The notes beneath the pieces are model-generated. The model was given only the letters and a program-made list of their open reading frames with translations. It was not told the origin of the DNA and ran no database searches. A stretch of DNA of 64,000 bases from positions 161,228,624 through 161,292,623 of the forward strand of contig NC_135498.1 of the NCBI RefSeq assembly GCF_052857255.1. Direction: 5' to 3'. Source of the DNA: Amblyomma americanum. Its lineage: Eukaryota > Arthropoda > Arachnida > Ixodida > Ixodidae. The translations under genes were made by a program, and so were the position numbers. Positions 10,522-22,301 of this stretch are shown piece after piece. Every line of letters begins with the position of its first letter. Positions within the stretch are counted from its first letter, which is position 1.

Positions 10522-11126
10522 CAGAATAGGAACGGAGGACACAGAATATGACGGAGGGTACAAAAAAGTACAAGCATATAATGCACAGAAGATTAAAACG
10601 TATCACACACGTGACTAGAACGCGAATGTGGGTCACAATGGCTGAACAGGAGGGCTACGTTGCGAAATTTCGTGCGTTAACACTCTTAGCTACGGAATGC
10701 GATGACAGATGATTAAACGTGTCATGCTTACAGTGCAAACATGAGAAACCAGAATTACTGGAGAGCAAAATCTTAAGTCAGAAGTTGCACACTCTAAAAA
10801 CACTAAAATATACTGTCACTAAAAAACACATGTCACGATAAAGCAGCATAAACGGTAATAGTTTTAGCTTTTATTACATCCTGACAAAATAACTCATGAC
10901 GCTATCTGCCTGTTCTGTCCGAGCACAAGAAAAGAATAAATATGAAGCATACCCGTGCGGTGAGGTAAAAACATGAACGTAGCGAAATTTTAGCTATATG
11001 ATGGAGCAGCAAGTTAATCATACAGGCGCGATTAAACGCAAACGCGGGGTGCAATATACATGAAGAGCACGAACAGAATAGCACTTAACATCGGTGGATA
11101 TCAGGGTGTTTGAACTGGTAGGGTGC
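10522..11126 (-). mobile_element. PLE 3' untranslated region
   Basis: Noncoding stretch between the A tail of the LINE and the stop of the PLE ORF at 11127. It reads as the 3' flank of that minus-strand PLE, and its continuation is probably 6078-6181 beyond the inserted LINE. Confidence 0.5.
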
Positions 11127-13669
11127 TCAATTAGATTTAAATGCAGATTCCCGAATAGTAGCTGTAATGTGATCAAATGAATGACCTGGGAGCTGAACAT
11201 GTCTTAATAGGGGCAGGTTTGGGAGGGATTTAACATGGGCTCTGTGGTTATTGAAGCGTAATCTAAAGGGGGTTTCTGTCTGTCCTACATACTGAAGGTT
11301 ACATATCGTACACTGGAGTAGGTAAATGGCGTTCGCGCTATCGCAGGTGAAGTCACCCTGAATTTTTACATGAATGTTAGAACGCGTACTGCTAACGCTC
11401 TGAGACGTAGTCATATGCGGACAAACTTTACAGCGGCTGTTGTTGCAAGGGTGGCAGCCTGTGGGTTGCGGAGCACTAATTTTTGAAGAAGTTAGTATGT
11501 CCCGTAGATTTCTCGATCTTCTATAAACAGCCCTTGGTGACTCTACGAATATGTCCTTCAGGCGAACATTTTGCATGAGAATATTATAGTGTTTTTTTTT
11601 AAGATTGCCGAAAATTTTGGTGCTGATGCAGAATGAGTGAGGACAAGGTTGGTATTCGAGTGGGAAGTATCTGGTTTTTCTTTAGCGAGTAGAATCCTTC
11701 GGGATTGTGTATCTGCGCGCTCTATGGCGTCATCGATCAGCTGAGGGGGGGTAATTTTGTTTAATGAGCGCGCTACAAAGTGTGGCGCAGTTGCTTTTAA
11801 AATCAGATTGTTTCGAGCAGATTCGTTTGAACTGAAGTGTTTGACTGTAGGGGATGCTGGTTTTAACATGTTTGACATGGCTACTATCAAAGTGCAAATA
11901 TTGCTGGCGGTCAGTAGGTTTTCGGTACACCGTTGTAGTCAATATGTCTTCGTGAAGCGAAACGGTGACGTCAAGAAAATTCACTTTATATCTAGAGTAC
12001 GTATAGGAAAATGATATAGAATGATGCAGGTTGTTGAAATCGGCTATAAACGAAAGCAGCTCGTCTTCTCCATGGGGCCAAATAAGAAATAGGTCATCAA
12101 TGTAACGCTTATAGTAAAATGGTACGAATGACTGGCTTTTCAAGAATTCGGTTCCCAACAAACCCATAAATATGTTTGCATAATTAGGCCCAATGCGCGT
12201 GCCCATAGAAGTGCCACTAATTTGAACATAATGCTTTCCCTCAAACTCAAAGTTGTTAAGTTCCAATATCAGTTTAAGTAAGCTGGCCAGTATACCACCG
12301 TCCACTATCTTTTCAATGCGAGCTTCATTGTAGACGGCCACAACTGCCCGGATAGCATCTGCATGCGGAATGCTCGTATAGAGTGAAGTGACGTCGAGGG
12401 TGACAAGCAAATAACCCCGAGGAATGACAAGATCAACGATATCGGACAGGAAGTTAGTAGTGTTCTTTATGTAGGACGGAAATGTGGGCGGAATTCTATT
12501 AATTAGCGTATCGACGTAGTGGGATAGATTTTCCGTAACAGTGCCGACACCAGAAACGATGGGTCGACCCGGAATGTTTACTTTATGGATTTTTGGTAAC
12601 AAGTAGAATCTACCAGCAACCGGGCTAAGCGGAATGATTGAGCTAAAAACGTTTTCTGTAATTTGGTTATCATTATAAAGGTCTAGCAATGTATTCTTGA
12701 GAATTTCTTTGAACTGATTTGAGGGGTCATAGTCTAGAATTCGATAAAAAGAACTGTCTGCTAGCTGCCTGTATGCCTCTGCGACATAATCACTCTTGTT
12801 CATTACAACCACAGCCCCACCCTTGTCAGCGGGCTTAATGATGATTTCATTACGAGATGCTAACTGTTCCATTACTCTAGTTTCGCGAACTGAAAGATTA
12901 CGGTGCAAAGGTACCTTACTCTTGTACAGTTGTACACTATCTTTTGCACAGCACGAATATACAACTCTAGGCACTTGTCCCGCTGTGTTGGGGGAGCCCA
13001 GTGCTTGTAAGACGGCAATGAATTTTGCGGGGCGTTAGAATTAGCTTTGTCGTAAAAAAATTCTCGCAGACGCAGGTTGCGGGCAAAATTGTCCAAATCT
13101 TTCAGCAGCAGGAAATCGCTGTAGCCGCCTATAGAGGGGCAAAAACTAAGGCCACGGTACAACACGTTGTTTTCTTCCAAGGTTAATTTGTAAACAGAGA
13201 GATTCATTACGGTCGAAGTATCTTGACTACTAAGATTTTTGTTGATGGCGGGCACTTCCGAGAAAGCAGAGGGCCAATCTGTAGCTGTTGAATGAGGACC
13301 GAATTCATAACCATTTAGTTGTTGCTGGGGGAAAGAGCACTCCACGTTGTCACGAAGTAACTTTCTTGTTTTTAAGGCGCTAAGTTCATTTAGTTTTTTG
13401 GTTTCATATTTTTCTAATGCAGCTGATTCGACACAACCGAGTTTGTGATAAGAGCGCATTTGGTACCCTTTGTTAACAAGCGCTTTCTTGGAAGAGGCAC
13501 AGTGCTCTAAGACAACACTGGTTAGTTCAAGTGAAGCGGTCGCTAGTATTGTGTTCCACTTTGTTTTATTTCTGACGAACATTTCACGTATAGCTGGTTT
13601 TACTCTTAACCGAAGGCCCTTGGGGGGGTTTGAAGCTGCCAAGTAGGTGCTAAGGGTGGAAATATGCAA
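11127..13669 (-). pseudogene. Penelope-like element ORF (RT and GIY-YIG), frameshifted
   Basis: Four overlapping minus-strand frames form one protein. The N-terminal part is 13669 to about 12900. The RT core covers about 12960-11760, with NEIIIKPADKGGAVVVMN, GRFYLLPKIHK, LLVTLDVTSLYTSIPH, ISGTSMGTRIGPNYA and catalytic YIDD at 12093-12104. Then comes a linker with CNNSRCKVCPHM near 11415-11460, and last a GIY-YIG domain (AIYLLQC...LQYVGQTETPFRLR) at 11180-11340. At least three frameshifts are needed (about 12900-12970, 11740-11880 and 11560-11575), so it is inactive. The Cys-rich motif before GIY-YIG suggests the Neptune/Poseidon side of PLEs. This differs from the SCGxTYIG-type copies elsewhere in the window. 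Confidence 0.88.
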
Positions 13670-13740
13670 ATCATGACGAATACGTTTTTCGGCAAGTTTT
13701 CTATGCTTTAGAAATCCGAGTGAAAAAGACGTAGATTCAT

Positions 13741-13852
<112 letters not shown>

Positions 13853-13942
13853 AAAAGTGATTTCTGGCAGCTGATTTGGTCAATATAATATAAAATCACC
13901 AAAAACTGAAGAAACATAACAGGATTTAATTCACGACGTTTT

Positions 13943-13958
13943 GGCTGGAGGACCAGCC
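13943..13958 (-). other. Hairpin followed by AAAAC in the PLE arm
   Basis: Perfect 6-bp hairpin GGCTGG-TCCT-CCAGCC on the minus strand, followed by AAAACGTC (GAAACGTC in the right arm). Its position resembles stem II plus GAAA of a hammerhead, but the CTGATGA box is replaced by CTCGAAAA. Confidence 0.45.
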
Positions 13959-14229
13959 TTTTTCGAGTGTAGCACAGCGTTTTAAACACGCAGCTTTTAT
14001 AGAGCATGCGCGAGGTACAAAGTTTACAGCAAAGCACGAGTACAAAACACTAGGGGGGGGGGGAGGGAAGAGACCAGGAAGAACATTTTTTTTAACAAAG
14101 GAAGAGAGAGAATCGGTGACAATCTAAGAAGGCGTCTCCTAACCTGAATGCAGGTGTTCCCAAGGGGCCGAAAAATTTTTGTTCATAACAAAAGTATAAA
14201 AAGATTGAGGTAATAAAAATATAAAAAAG

Positions 14230-14900
14230 GGGGAGATTCTTTCCCACCACCTCAGGGCTGCCTTGGAAAGGCCCTCGAGGTGTCGCTCCTCTCAGCATTT
14301 TGGTGACAAGCGTGAAGGGCTCGACCCCTGTACAAGGAGGAAGCTACATTCCAGAGAAACTGGTAGGGGGGGGGGGGAGGAGGGGGAGTAAAGAGGAATG
14401 CATCGAGGCCTCTAATAAAGAAAAAAAGACGAAAAAAGAAAAAAAGAAAGAAAGTAGTGATAAAAGGAAAGAAGAGCCATTGTATAAGACTTGGCAATAT
14501 GCATTCAGAGAAGGGTGGTGGCAACACGAGAGAATACAAAATAGGACATTAAAAAAAAGGGGGGGGATTCTTTTCCACCACCTCAAGGGCTGCCTTGGAA
14601 AGGCGTGAAGTGCGCATTTTGGTGACAAGCGTGAGGGGCTTTACCCCTGTACATGCAGAAGGCAACATTCCAGAGGAACTTGTAGGGGGGAAGGGAGGGG
14701 GGTAAAGAGGAATGCCAACGAGGCCTCTAAAAAAAGAAGAGAAAAAAAGAAACAAAATCACAAATACAAAAAGAATAAGAAAACGAAAGAAAATTAGGGG
14801 AAAAAAGGAAAAAAAGAGCCATTGTACAAGACTTGGAAATATCCATTCAGACAGGGGTTGTGGCAAAACGAGAGAAATAAAAAAAAAATACAAGTTCCTA
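14230..14900. repeat. Internal tandem duplication, about 335 bp
   Basis: The stretch from the CCACCACCTCAGGGCTGCC region through GCCATTGTATAAGACTTGG and GGTGGCAACACGAGAGA occurs twice (about 14230-14560 and 14565-14900). The right arm at 22865-23210 has it once. Both units carry G-runs and A-rich tracts. Confidence 0.8.
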
Positions 14901-15480
14901 ATCAATCCTTAGAAGGGCACTCCGTACACACGCATACAGATACAGACAAAAGACGAGGCTAACAATAAATCCAACACCAGAAACTAACTGCTATGAGCCG
15001 GAAGTACAATCTACCGCAAGACAAATGACCATTCAGAGTAAACAATGTAATGGTCACCACGGCAGTTCATCAATGTATGAAGCGAAGACCGACATGACAG
15101 CAAAAAAATGAGGGGGATAACAGCAAATGGGTGACAATTTAATACAATGCGCGACAATACAAGATTAGAATAATAATAAAAAGGGAAAGAAAATAGTAGT
15201 AAATGTGAGGCAATGCAAGTGAAAAAATGGGGACAATGCAAGTGGAAAAAGGATAACACGTCGGAAGCTATGCTTGTTAGGCATGCTGCCGCCCGTTCTA
15301 TGATTCTGGGATAATTATTTGGGATAGTCTGGGATAATTATTATTCTAGGAGTCTGGGATAACTATTTGTTACAGCTATTGAGTGTGTAAGCATGTTAGC
15401 CGGCCTACTGTTTCGTTGATGCCGCTCGAGACTGTTAAATTTGTGAATCAGGTTCGATTCACAGCTCTCGCGGTCATAAT

Positions 15481-15577
15481 TTGTTTTGAACCCCGATTGG
15501 AGTACAATAGCTGTAAAGTCATCGAATGGGTGCCCAAGGTGGTTGATGTGTTTTGAAAGTGGGAGATCTGGCTTTTT
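15481..15577 (-). mobile_element. PLE ORF 3' tail, inverted fragment
   Basis: The reverse complement matches 17115-17207, the last 30 or so codons of the plus-strand PLE (LPLSKHINNLGHPFDNFTAIV and the stop). Here the tail reads on the minus strand straight into the noncoding arm at 15480. It is the end of an upstream tandem PLE unit, cut at about 15577 and joined to a plus-strand PLE. Confidence 0.85.
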
Positions 15578-17209
15578 CCGTGATTCGTCATTTTACAACA
15601 CTCTCCCTACTGATCCCACGCCAGAGTATAATAAGAAAGTTTCAGAATCTATTTTAGGTTTGGAAAAAAAGAAGGAAATTGAGGACAAGATCGCAAAAGC
15701 TCTAATTCCGTTACATTCAAGTCCAGGACGTTTTTATCTTCTTCCGAAGATTCATAAAGAAAACAATCCGGGAAGACCAATTGTCTCTGGAATTGGAACA
15801 GTTACTGAAAACATCTCGAGTTATGTCGACAGCCTCATCAGGGATATCCCTCCCTTATATCCTTCCCATGTTAAGGGCACCACCCATTTTTTGAGTGAAA
15901 TTCTCGACTTACTCATTCCAGATGATTCCCTACTAGTGACCCTGGATGTCGCTTCACTGTACACCAATATACCGCATGCTGATGGCATCAACGCAGTCGT
16001 CTATGTTTATGAGCACTTAGAATCTAAACAACCGGTTGACGGCAGCACACTTGCAGATATGTTAAAACTGATACTTGAGTTAAATAACTTCGGGTTTAAT
16101 GGCCAGCACTACGTGCAAATAAGTGGAACGTCAATGGGAACCAAAATTGGACCAAATTACGTTAATATATTCATGGCTGTGCTTGAGACGAAATTCCTCA
16201 ACAACTTTCCTTTTAAACCAATATTTTACAGAAGATTCATCGATGACATACTTATGGTCTGGACACATGGTGAAGAAAATCTCACTAAGTTTATTTCGGA
16301 CTTCAACAGCACTCATCCTAACATCTCGTTTTCCTCGTCGCATTCAGCCTCGACAATGAATTTTCTTGACTTCCAGGTGACCATCACGAAGAACAAACTT
16401 TAGACAACAGTCTACAGTAAACTCACCGACCGTCACCAGTACCTACACTACCAGAGCAGTCACACTCGCCATTGTAAAACATCCATCGCTTACAGTCAGT
16501 CCCTAGGTTTCCGTAGATTTGCTCTAAAGAAGGCGACTTTGAATCAAACTGCGAGCAACTCCGTGTGGACCTAGCACGACAGAGGCACCCATTGTCAGTC
16601 ATCGACGATTCAGTCAAGAAAGCTTCAAAGCATGACCGGCGCCAGCTCATACATGGCAAAAAGCAGCCACGCCCGGACTATCAAGTCGATCTGATCCTTG
16701 CCCATTCGGCTTCAATGGCCAATGTTAGCACAATTTTTAAAAAACACCACAACATCCTTCAACAGAGTGAAAAGATGAAAGAACTTATCCCTGATCCCCC
16801 ACGCGTTGTGTATAGGCTCGCAAGGAACATCCTGGATATGATAATATGGGCTACAATCGGCAACCGTAGCTTCAGAGGATCCGCGCCATGCAATAAACCT
16901 AGGTGCAAACTCTGTCCAATGATGACAACAACAACCAGTGCTAAAAGCACAGCGTCATCCTTCTCATTTAAGATAAAAGGTAACTTTTCATGCGACAGCG
17001 CTAATGTTGTCTACCTCCTGGAATGTGGCACCTGTAAAGCTCAGTTCCTAGGGCAGACAGTTACACCGTTCAGAATTCACATCAACAACCACAGATCACA
17101 TGTGCGGACACAGCCAAATCTCCCACTTTCAAAACACATCAACAACCTTGGGCACCCATTCGATAACTTTACAGCTATTGTACTCCAATTGAGGTTCAAA
17201 ACAAATTGA
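15578..17209 (+). pseudogene. Penelope-like element ORF, 5'-truncated (RT and GIY-YIG)
   Basis: The frame starts inside the protein at SSFYNTLPTDPTP. RT motifs follow: GRFYLLPKIHKENNPGRPIV, LLVTLDVASLYTNIPH, ISGTSMGTKIGPNYV, and FIDD near 16237-16248 where the other copy has YIDD. A TAG at 16401-16403 and a frameshift near 16560 break the frame. It then runs as ARQRHPLSVIDDSV through CNKPRCKLCPMM to the GIY-YIG domain (VVYLLECGTCKAQFLGQT) and ends at 17209. The N-terminal part is missing. It is of the same family as the minus copy at 11127-13669 but clearly diverged from it. Confidence 0.88.
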
Positions 17210-17551
17210 CCATTTGCGGAAAAGTTTGCGCATGCGCGATGAAGGCACAGCTAGCGCCCTCTGTAGGCGGTCTGGTTTTTGGTTGGAAAACATGAGCCGG
17301 CCGTGCATTACAGCGCTGTAGTGCGGCGACTGATGTGAGCTGTAACTGCCACGTAACGGCGTGTTTCTAACTGAACTAACCACGCGTTATGCAACAGCAA
17401 TACTTGGATGTAATAAAAGCTGTGACGAGATACAAGGCGCAAAAGACGAAGCCGTTAATAGAGCCAGTAATTCGCGCATCCAGCACATTTCGAAACCACT
17501 GTTCCTGCTACATTTCGCGCTTGCTTCCACGTGCGCACAGTTCAGTCGTTC
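17210..17551 (+). mobile_element. PLE 3' flank up to the LINE insertion
   Basis: Noncoding. Its first 90 bp (ACCATTTGCGGAAAAG through TTTTTGGTTGGAAA) resemble the reverse complement of 22215-22300 on the far side of the inserted LINE, so both are probably PLE 3' sequence. Confidence 0.45.
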
Positions 17552-20500
17552 TGGTGGTAGTGGTTTTATTAAAAATAATAGTAAAAAGGAAGGAAAAGAT
17601 TTTTGCTAGCCCCGGCATCTGCCATCGATACTGAAGCACCTGAGCTGGGGCAGCGGAAATAAAGGACAGCAGGCAGAATGGAGAAATGAAATGAAAGAGG
17701 TGAGGGGACAGGAATAGAGGACAGGGGGAGAAGTAATATGTACAAACTATTTACACAATAAGTAATGTGTCCAGGTTGTGCGCGTGATTAGTTCATTTAA
17801 GAGGAATTAAATCACACACGCGCACAGCACTGTGTAGGTTACAACTGGAGTGGGGCGTCCAGTTATTAATCGTTCAAGGTAGAACTCGCGGAGCGTTCGG
17901 TCACTGCGTGTAACTACCTGACGGAGAACAGACGGGACGTCAAGCCCGTGTGTTCGAGGAATGCACAGAGGCTCACCAAAGTTCGCTCACGAGTGCGCGC
18001 ACTGCCCTGCGGCCACAAAAGCGTCTTGATGGAGTCTGGTAGTATGCCCTGCGCCCTATAGGCCGCGAGCATATCGCGACGAGCATCGGCGAACGCGGAG
18101 CAGCGAAGGAGCAGATGTTCTAGTGTTTCCACTGCACCGCATCCGTCACACACATCACTCGTCGCGATTCCGTGACGCACCCGTCGTTCCCCGGGCCACA
18201 CGCAGCCAATGCGCGCGCGGAGGATCATTGCACGTTGCGACCGTGTAAGTGCGCGACAGCCGGTGACACTGTCGATGCGCTCACCTCCCGCGATGCGTGG
18301 GTCGGGGTGCTGCTTTCGGAGATGGTCGTGAATGGCCGCACGCATGTCCTCCAGCGCAAGGGGCAGATCGCTGGCAGGTAGTTGGTGTGCAGCGGTCGCG
18401 AGGTCGTCAGCTTCTTCGTTGCCGGCGATGCCGCAGTGACCGGGCACCCACTGTGCACGCACGGCACAACCTCTCTGCGCGAGGCGCTCGATGCGCGAGC
18501 GAATTTCCCGCACTAGTGGGGTACCGCGGCCGTTAGATTGCAGGCGGCTGAGGGCGGCGCGGGAGTCGCACAGCAGAGCACTCCTGGGCGGCGGGGGGCC
18601 GAGGGTGAGCAGCAGGTCCAGCCCGAGCCGGATCCCCATCAACTCCGCCGTGGTGGAGGAGCCCAGGAAGGTTGCGTGTTGCTGGCTGTGCAGTCGCAGG
18701 GCGGGGATGGTGGCCGCCGCAGCAAGGGAGCAGCTGTCGCGGGCCACTGAGCCGTCGGTGTACACGAGGAGATGGTCCTGGAGCTCCTCGTGTATGACGG
18801 CTCTGGCCAGCTGCTGCACAGCGACGATCTCTCGCTGTACCTCCGAGGCAGCAGGCCAGGGCGCGCAGGAGCCGTAGGGGGGTGGGCCTTGGGTCAATTG
18901 CTCATACTCGAGCAGCGCCGCGCCCATTCGTGAGCGCGGGTGCGAGCGCATACGCTGCAGCAGCGAGCCGCCGTCCGGTGCGCGGTGAAGCCGGTCGATG
19001 TGATTCAGTGCCCTGCGCGCTGCTTGGAGCTCAAGGGCCCACGCTCCTGCCTCGGCCAACGTTGCGGCGCACTGCGAGTTTTTGGGCAGGCCTAGGCACA
19101 CGCGCAGGGACTTGCGGTGCTGAAGCTCGAGCTTCTTCCAGCACGGCTTGCGGACCGTGACGAGCGGCAGCGCATAGAGCACCGCCCCCAAAGCTGCGGC
19201 ATTGTATAGACGCATCGTGGCTTGCTGGGAGATGCCCTGGCCTCGAGCGGTGAGCTTGTGCACGGCGGCGGTGATCCTCTTCATCTGCAGACAGGCCTTG
19301 GTCGCCGCGGGGCGGAAGGAAAGGCGCCAGTCGATGTCCAGGCCAAGGCACCGCACCGATTTACGCCAAGGAATCGGAGTCCCGTCCAGTAACAGTGGCG
19401 CAAGGTGCGCGCGCGAGCGCGAAACGCAGGCCATGGCCACCGATTTGTCCGCGCTCAGCGACAGACCAAGGCCGCGCAAGCTGGCATCGATTGCGGTCAG
19501 GGCTCCCTGAAGGCACCCCCGCACGCGGAACGCCTCGCCCGGTGGTCCCCGGCACCACAGAGCTATGTCGTCTGCATATATGGACATGTACACATGGTGT
19601 CGCCCGCTCGTGGGGAGGGAGGCCGGCACCACCGACATGGCCACATTAAACAGAAATGGTGATAGGACAGAGCCCTGCGGCACGCCCATGTCGACCGGGC
19701 GAGGCTTGGAGAGTTTACCCCCTACTCGTACGCGCATGGTGCGCCCGCTCAGGAAGCCATGAACGTATCGCAAAAGGCGCCCGCTCACACCGGCCCCCTC
19801 AAGCACCGCGAGAATTGGTGCGCGGTGAACGTTGTCAAAAGCGCCCGAGACGTCCAGTAGCAGCAGCAGCGCAACCTGGCCTGCTGCCCTGGCATGCTCC
19901 AGCGCTGTAACAACGTCCGATATAGAATCAGCCGTGCACCGCATCCCACGGAAACCCGTCTGCCGCTCGTCAAAGAAATCAGCCTCCGCAGCCCGCTCGT
20001 TCAGACGCTGCAACGCCATATGCTCCATGAGCTTACCTGCCGCCGATGTTAATGCCACTGGCCGGTATCCGCTCAGCTCCGTAGGTGGGCGCCCTGCCTT
20101 TCGGATGGGACAAACGACCGCGGTTCGCCAATCCTCCGGTAGCTCCCCGCGTTCCCACACCAGGTTGATCTGCTGCAGGAGGATCTGTCGTTGCTGCGCA
20201 TCCAGGTTTCGCAGCATTTGGTATGTCACCCCGTCCGGTCCGGGCGCCGAGCGGCGGCGGCAGCGCTGCAGCGCATTGTTCAATTCCGCCGCGGTGAACG
20301 GCGCATCACATGGACCTTCCGAGGCGACGGTCGAGGGACTGGCGTCGCTTCTGGGGCTCTCAGGAGCAGCTATGTTAGCGGCGTTTGCGGTGCTGGGCGG
20401 CGCGAACTGATCGGCAAACCGCTCTGCCAATTCTACAAAGCTGAGCCCGCTGGAGATTGCGAGGGCGGCCAGCGGTTGACGGTTTGCCTGTGGTTCGGTG

Positions 20501-21660
20501 ATGCGCCGCAGGGTGTCAAACAGTCTCCGCGAGCTGACATCTTCCTCCATCCTTTGGCATAGTGAAGCCCACTGCCGGCGGTATAGCTTGTTGGCGTGGT
20601 GGCGCGCTGCTGCGTCCTAGCGGTTGTAGACAGTCCAGTCGGCGGCTCTGTCAGTCCGTCGCGCCCGTCGCTCTGCGCGATCTCTCTTCTCGCGCAGATT
20701 GAGCAGCTTCATATCAGGTGTGGGCTGTCCTGCCCTTACCTCTGCTCGTTGGGTGGCTGCGAGAGCGCTGCGGACTAGACTTGAAAAGAAATCTGCGCCA
20801 GTGGCCGCCGCCTCGTCGACCGCCCGCCTGAACGCACTCCAGTTGGTAATGGAGTAGGCACGGTTGGGGCGCGCCTCCATCGCAGTGGGTTCAATTAGGA
20901 TGGAGTAATGATCCGAGCCCCAGAGAGATGGTGATCGGCGCCATGTCGCCTCGATGCCTCTGGATGCGAAGGCAACGTCGATGCAGGAGCCGGTTGTTCC
21001 GCGTCGTCGAAAGGTGGGCTCGCCGGTGTTCAAGGGGGTGAGTCCCAGCTGCGTTGCTGCGTCGTGCAGGTCGTCTCCCCGCGCGGAGTGGCGCGCACTG
21101 CCCCACGCACTATGGTGGGCGTTAAAATCACCACAGATGATTTGGCGCGGGGCACAGCACGAAGACACAGCACGAAAACACAGCGCGTTCCACGCAACAG
21201 CTGGACGCACATAAACACTGGCCACCTACGTGTCAACACCACCGACGCGCACTGTCACCACCACGCACTCCTGGGCGTCAGATGTCGCCGCCGCCGAGCC
21301 GACGAGGGTGTGCTGGACGTCCTGCCGCACGTATATCGCGCACCTTGATTTACCGGGGCGATGAGATGTGACACAACAGGGCACTGCAGCACAGGTGGGT
21401 TCCTCGCACGTGGTGGCTGAGTGGTAGCCAATGTAGCCAGGTAGCCGCATCTGGGGCTCCCCGTCATGTGAACGTACGTACGTCTCCTGCAGCGCGATAA
21501 CTTCCGGCGAGTCCTGTGCGATGCGAACTCGCATTTCGGCGTACCGCGCCGCAAGTGAGCGCACGTTCCACTGCAGGATGAAGAGTTTTCTCATCGACGC
21601 ATGTGCGTATTCGGTGACAGCCAAATTATTTATACTATAGTATGAACATTCACCATAAAT
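17552..21660 (-). mobile_element. I-clade-like LINE with RNase H, 5' end near the ORF
   Basis: A minus-strand, GC-rich LINE made of one long ORF (21624-17914) and a 3' untranslated region of about 360 bp ending in AATAAAACCACTACCACCA at 17552-17570. No ORF1 is visible upstream, so the copy is either 5'-truncated just before the endonuclease or of a single-ORF type. The base composition and codon use differ strongly from the AT-rich PLEs around it. I did not find a convincing target duplication. Confidence 0.8.
17914..21624 (-). pseudogene. LINE ORF2: APE endonuclease, RT, RNase H, with two TAG stops
   Basis: A single minus-strand frame of 1237 codons is interrupted only by TAG at 21226-21228 and TAG at 20617-20619. 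Domains in order: endonuclease (FILQWNVRSL, VIALQETYV, CGDFNAHHSAWG near 21120, SDHYSIL near 20910). RT follows with SAPGPDGVTYQML, YRPVALTSAAGK, LLDVSGAFDNVH, MGVPQGSVLSPFLFN and YADD near 19570. RNase H has VYTDGS near 18760, LLCDSRAAL and WVPGHCGIAGNEEAD near 18410-18450. A Cys/His motif (CDGCGAVETLEHLLLRC) near 18110-18155 closes it, as in I and R1 relatives. All catalytic motifs look intact. The RNase H points to the I group, but I cannot fix the exact clade. Confidence 0.9.
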
Positions 21661-22301
21661 GTTACAATGTCAAGCTGTGCTATCTCAACAGCGGAAGCAC
21701 GCGTCAGAGCGCAACCTCGCCTATATCCGCGCATTCTAACGCTCCAGCAGCCTGTTAGCATGCAAAGCAATGCTCTATCGTATCAGCACGAGCCGTGATT
21801 GAGATGGTACAACGAGTCGTTTACTATAATCAGTTGAGTGGCCTGCGGCAAAATGTGCTGCATGAAGTTAGCAGAAACTCCTGCCCTATCAAGGAAGCGC
21901 GAACATAAATTTCTGTGCGCATTAGGAAAGTGCATTTCATAATGCTGTTACACTCGCCCGCACATAGGCGCACTTTCATTTGGTCATTCGGCGTTCCGGT
22001 GAGGTAGCAGACTGCAGGTTTAGCCACACATGGACGTTTTTCAGGCTACAAATCGAAAACTCTTTGCCCCTCCCCGTTTCTCAAAACGGAAATGGGGTGT
22101 TCTCCTCCTCTATCATCCTCTTTCGTTAGCAAACGCACGTTTCCGGCGAAGAAACAACGCTAAAACAAGGAAACAAGCGCACGTGAACGGCTGAAATCTA
22201 CCTTTGCACATGCCTGCTCGAGAACCCCTTTCCAACCAAAAGTTCCAGCGGAGCTTCCCTGTTTGCACGGCAGGCGGCGCTCGCTTTTCCGAAAATGGTC
22301 C
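21661..22301. other. Between LINE 5' end and inverted-repeat arm
   Basis: No gene. 22215-22300 shows weak reverse-complement similarity to 17210-17300 and is probably PLE 3' sequence. The rest is unrecognised. Confidence 0.4.

Larger units (their letters stand above)
13895..15480 (-). repeat. Left arm of a large inverted repeat (PLE noncoding region)
   Basis: Read on the minus strand it matches 22302-23506 read on the plus strand over nearly its whole length. Shared blocks include the hairpin before AAAACGTCGTG, the TTTGTACCTCGCGC stretch, the G-run stretches and repeated GGATAATTATT motifs near the outer end. It lies between the end of one PLE ORF (15481-15577) and the start of the next (13669), so it is probably the LTR-like and untranslated DNA between tandem PLE units. 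The left arm has an extra internal duplication that the right arm lacks. Confidence 0.85.
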
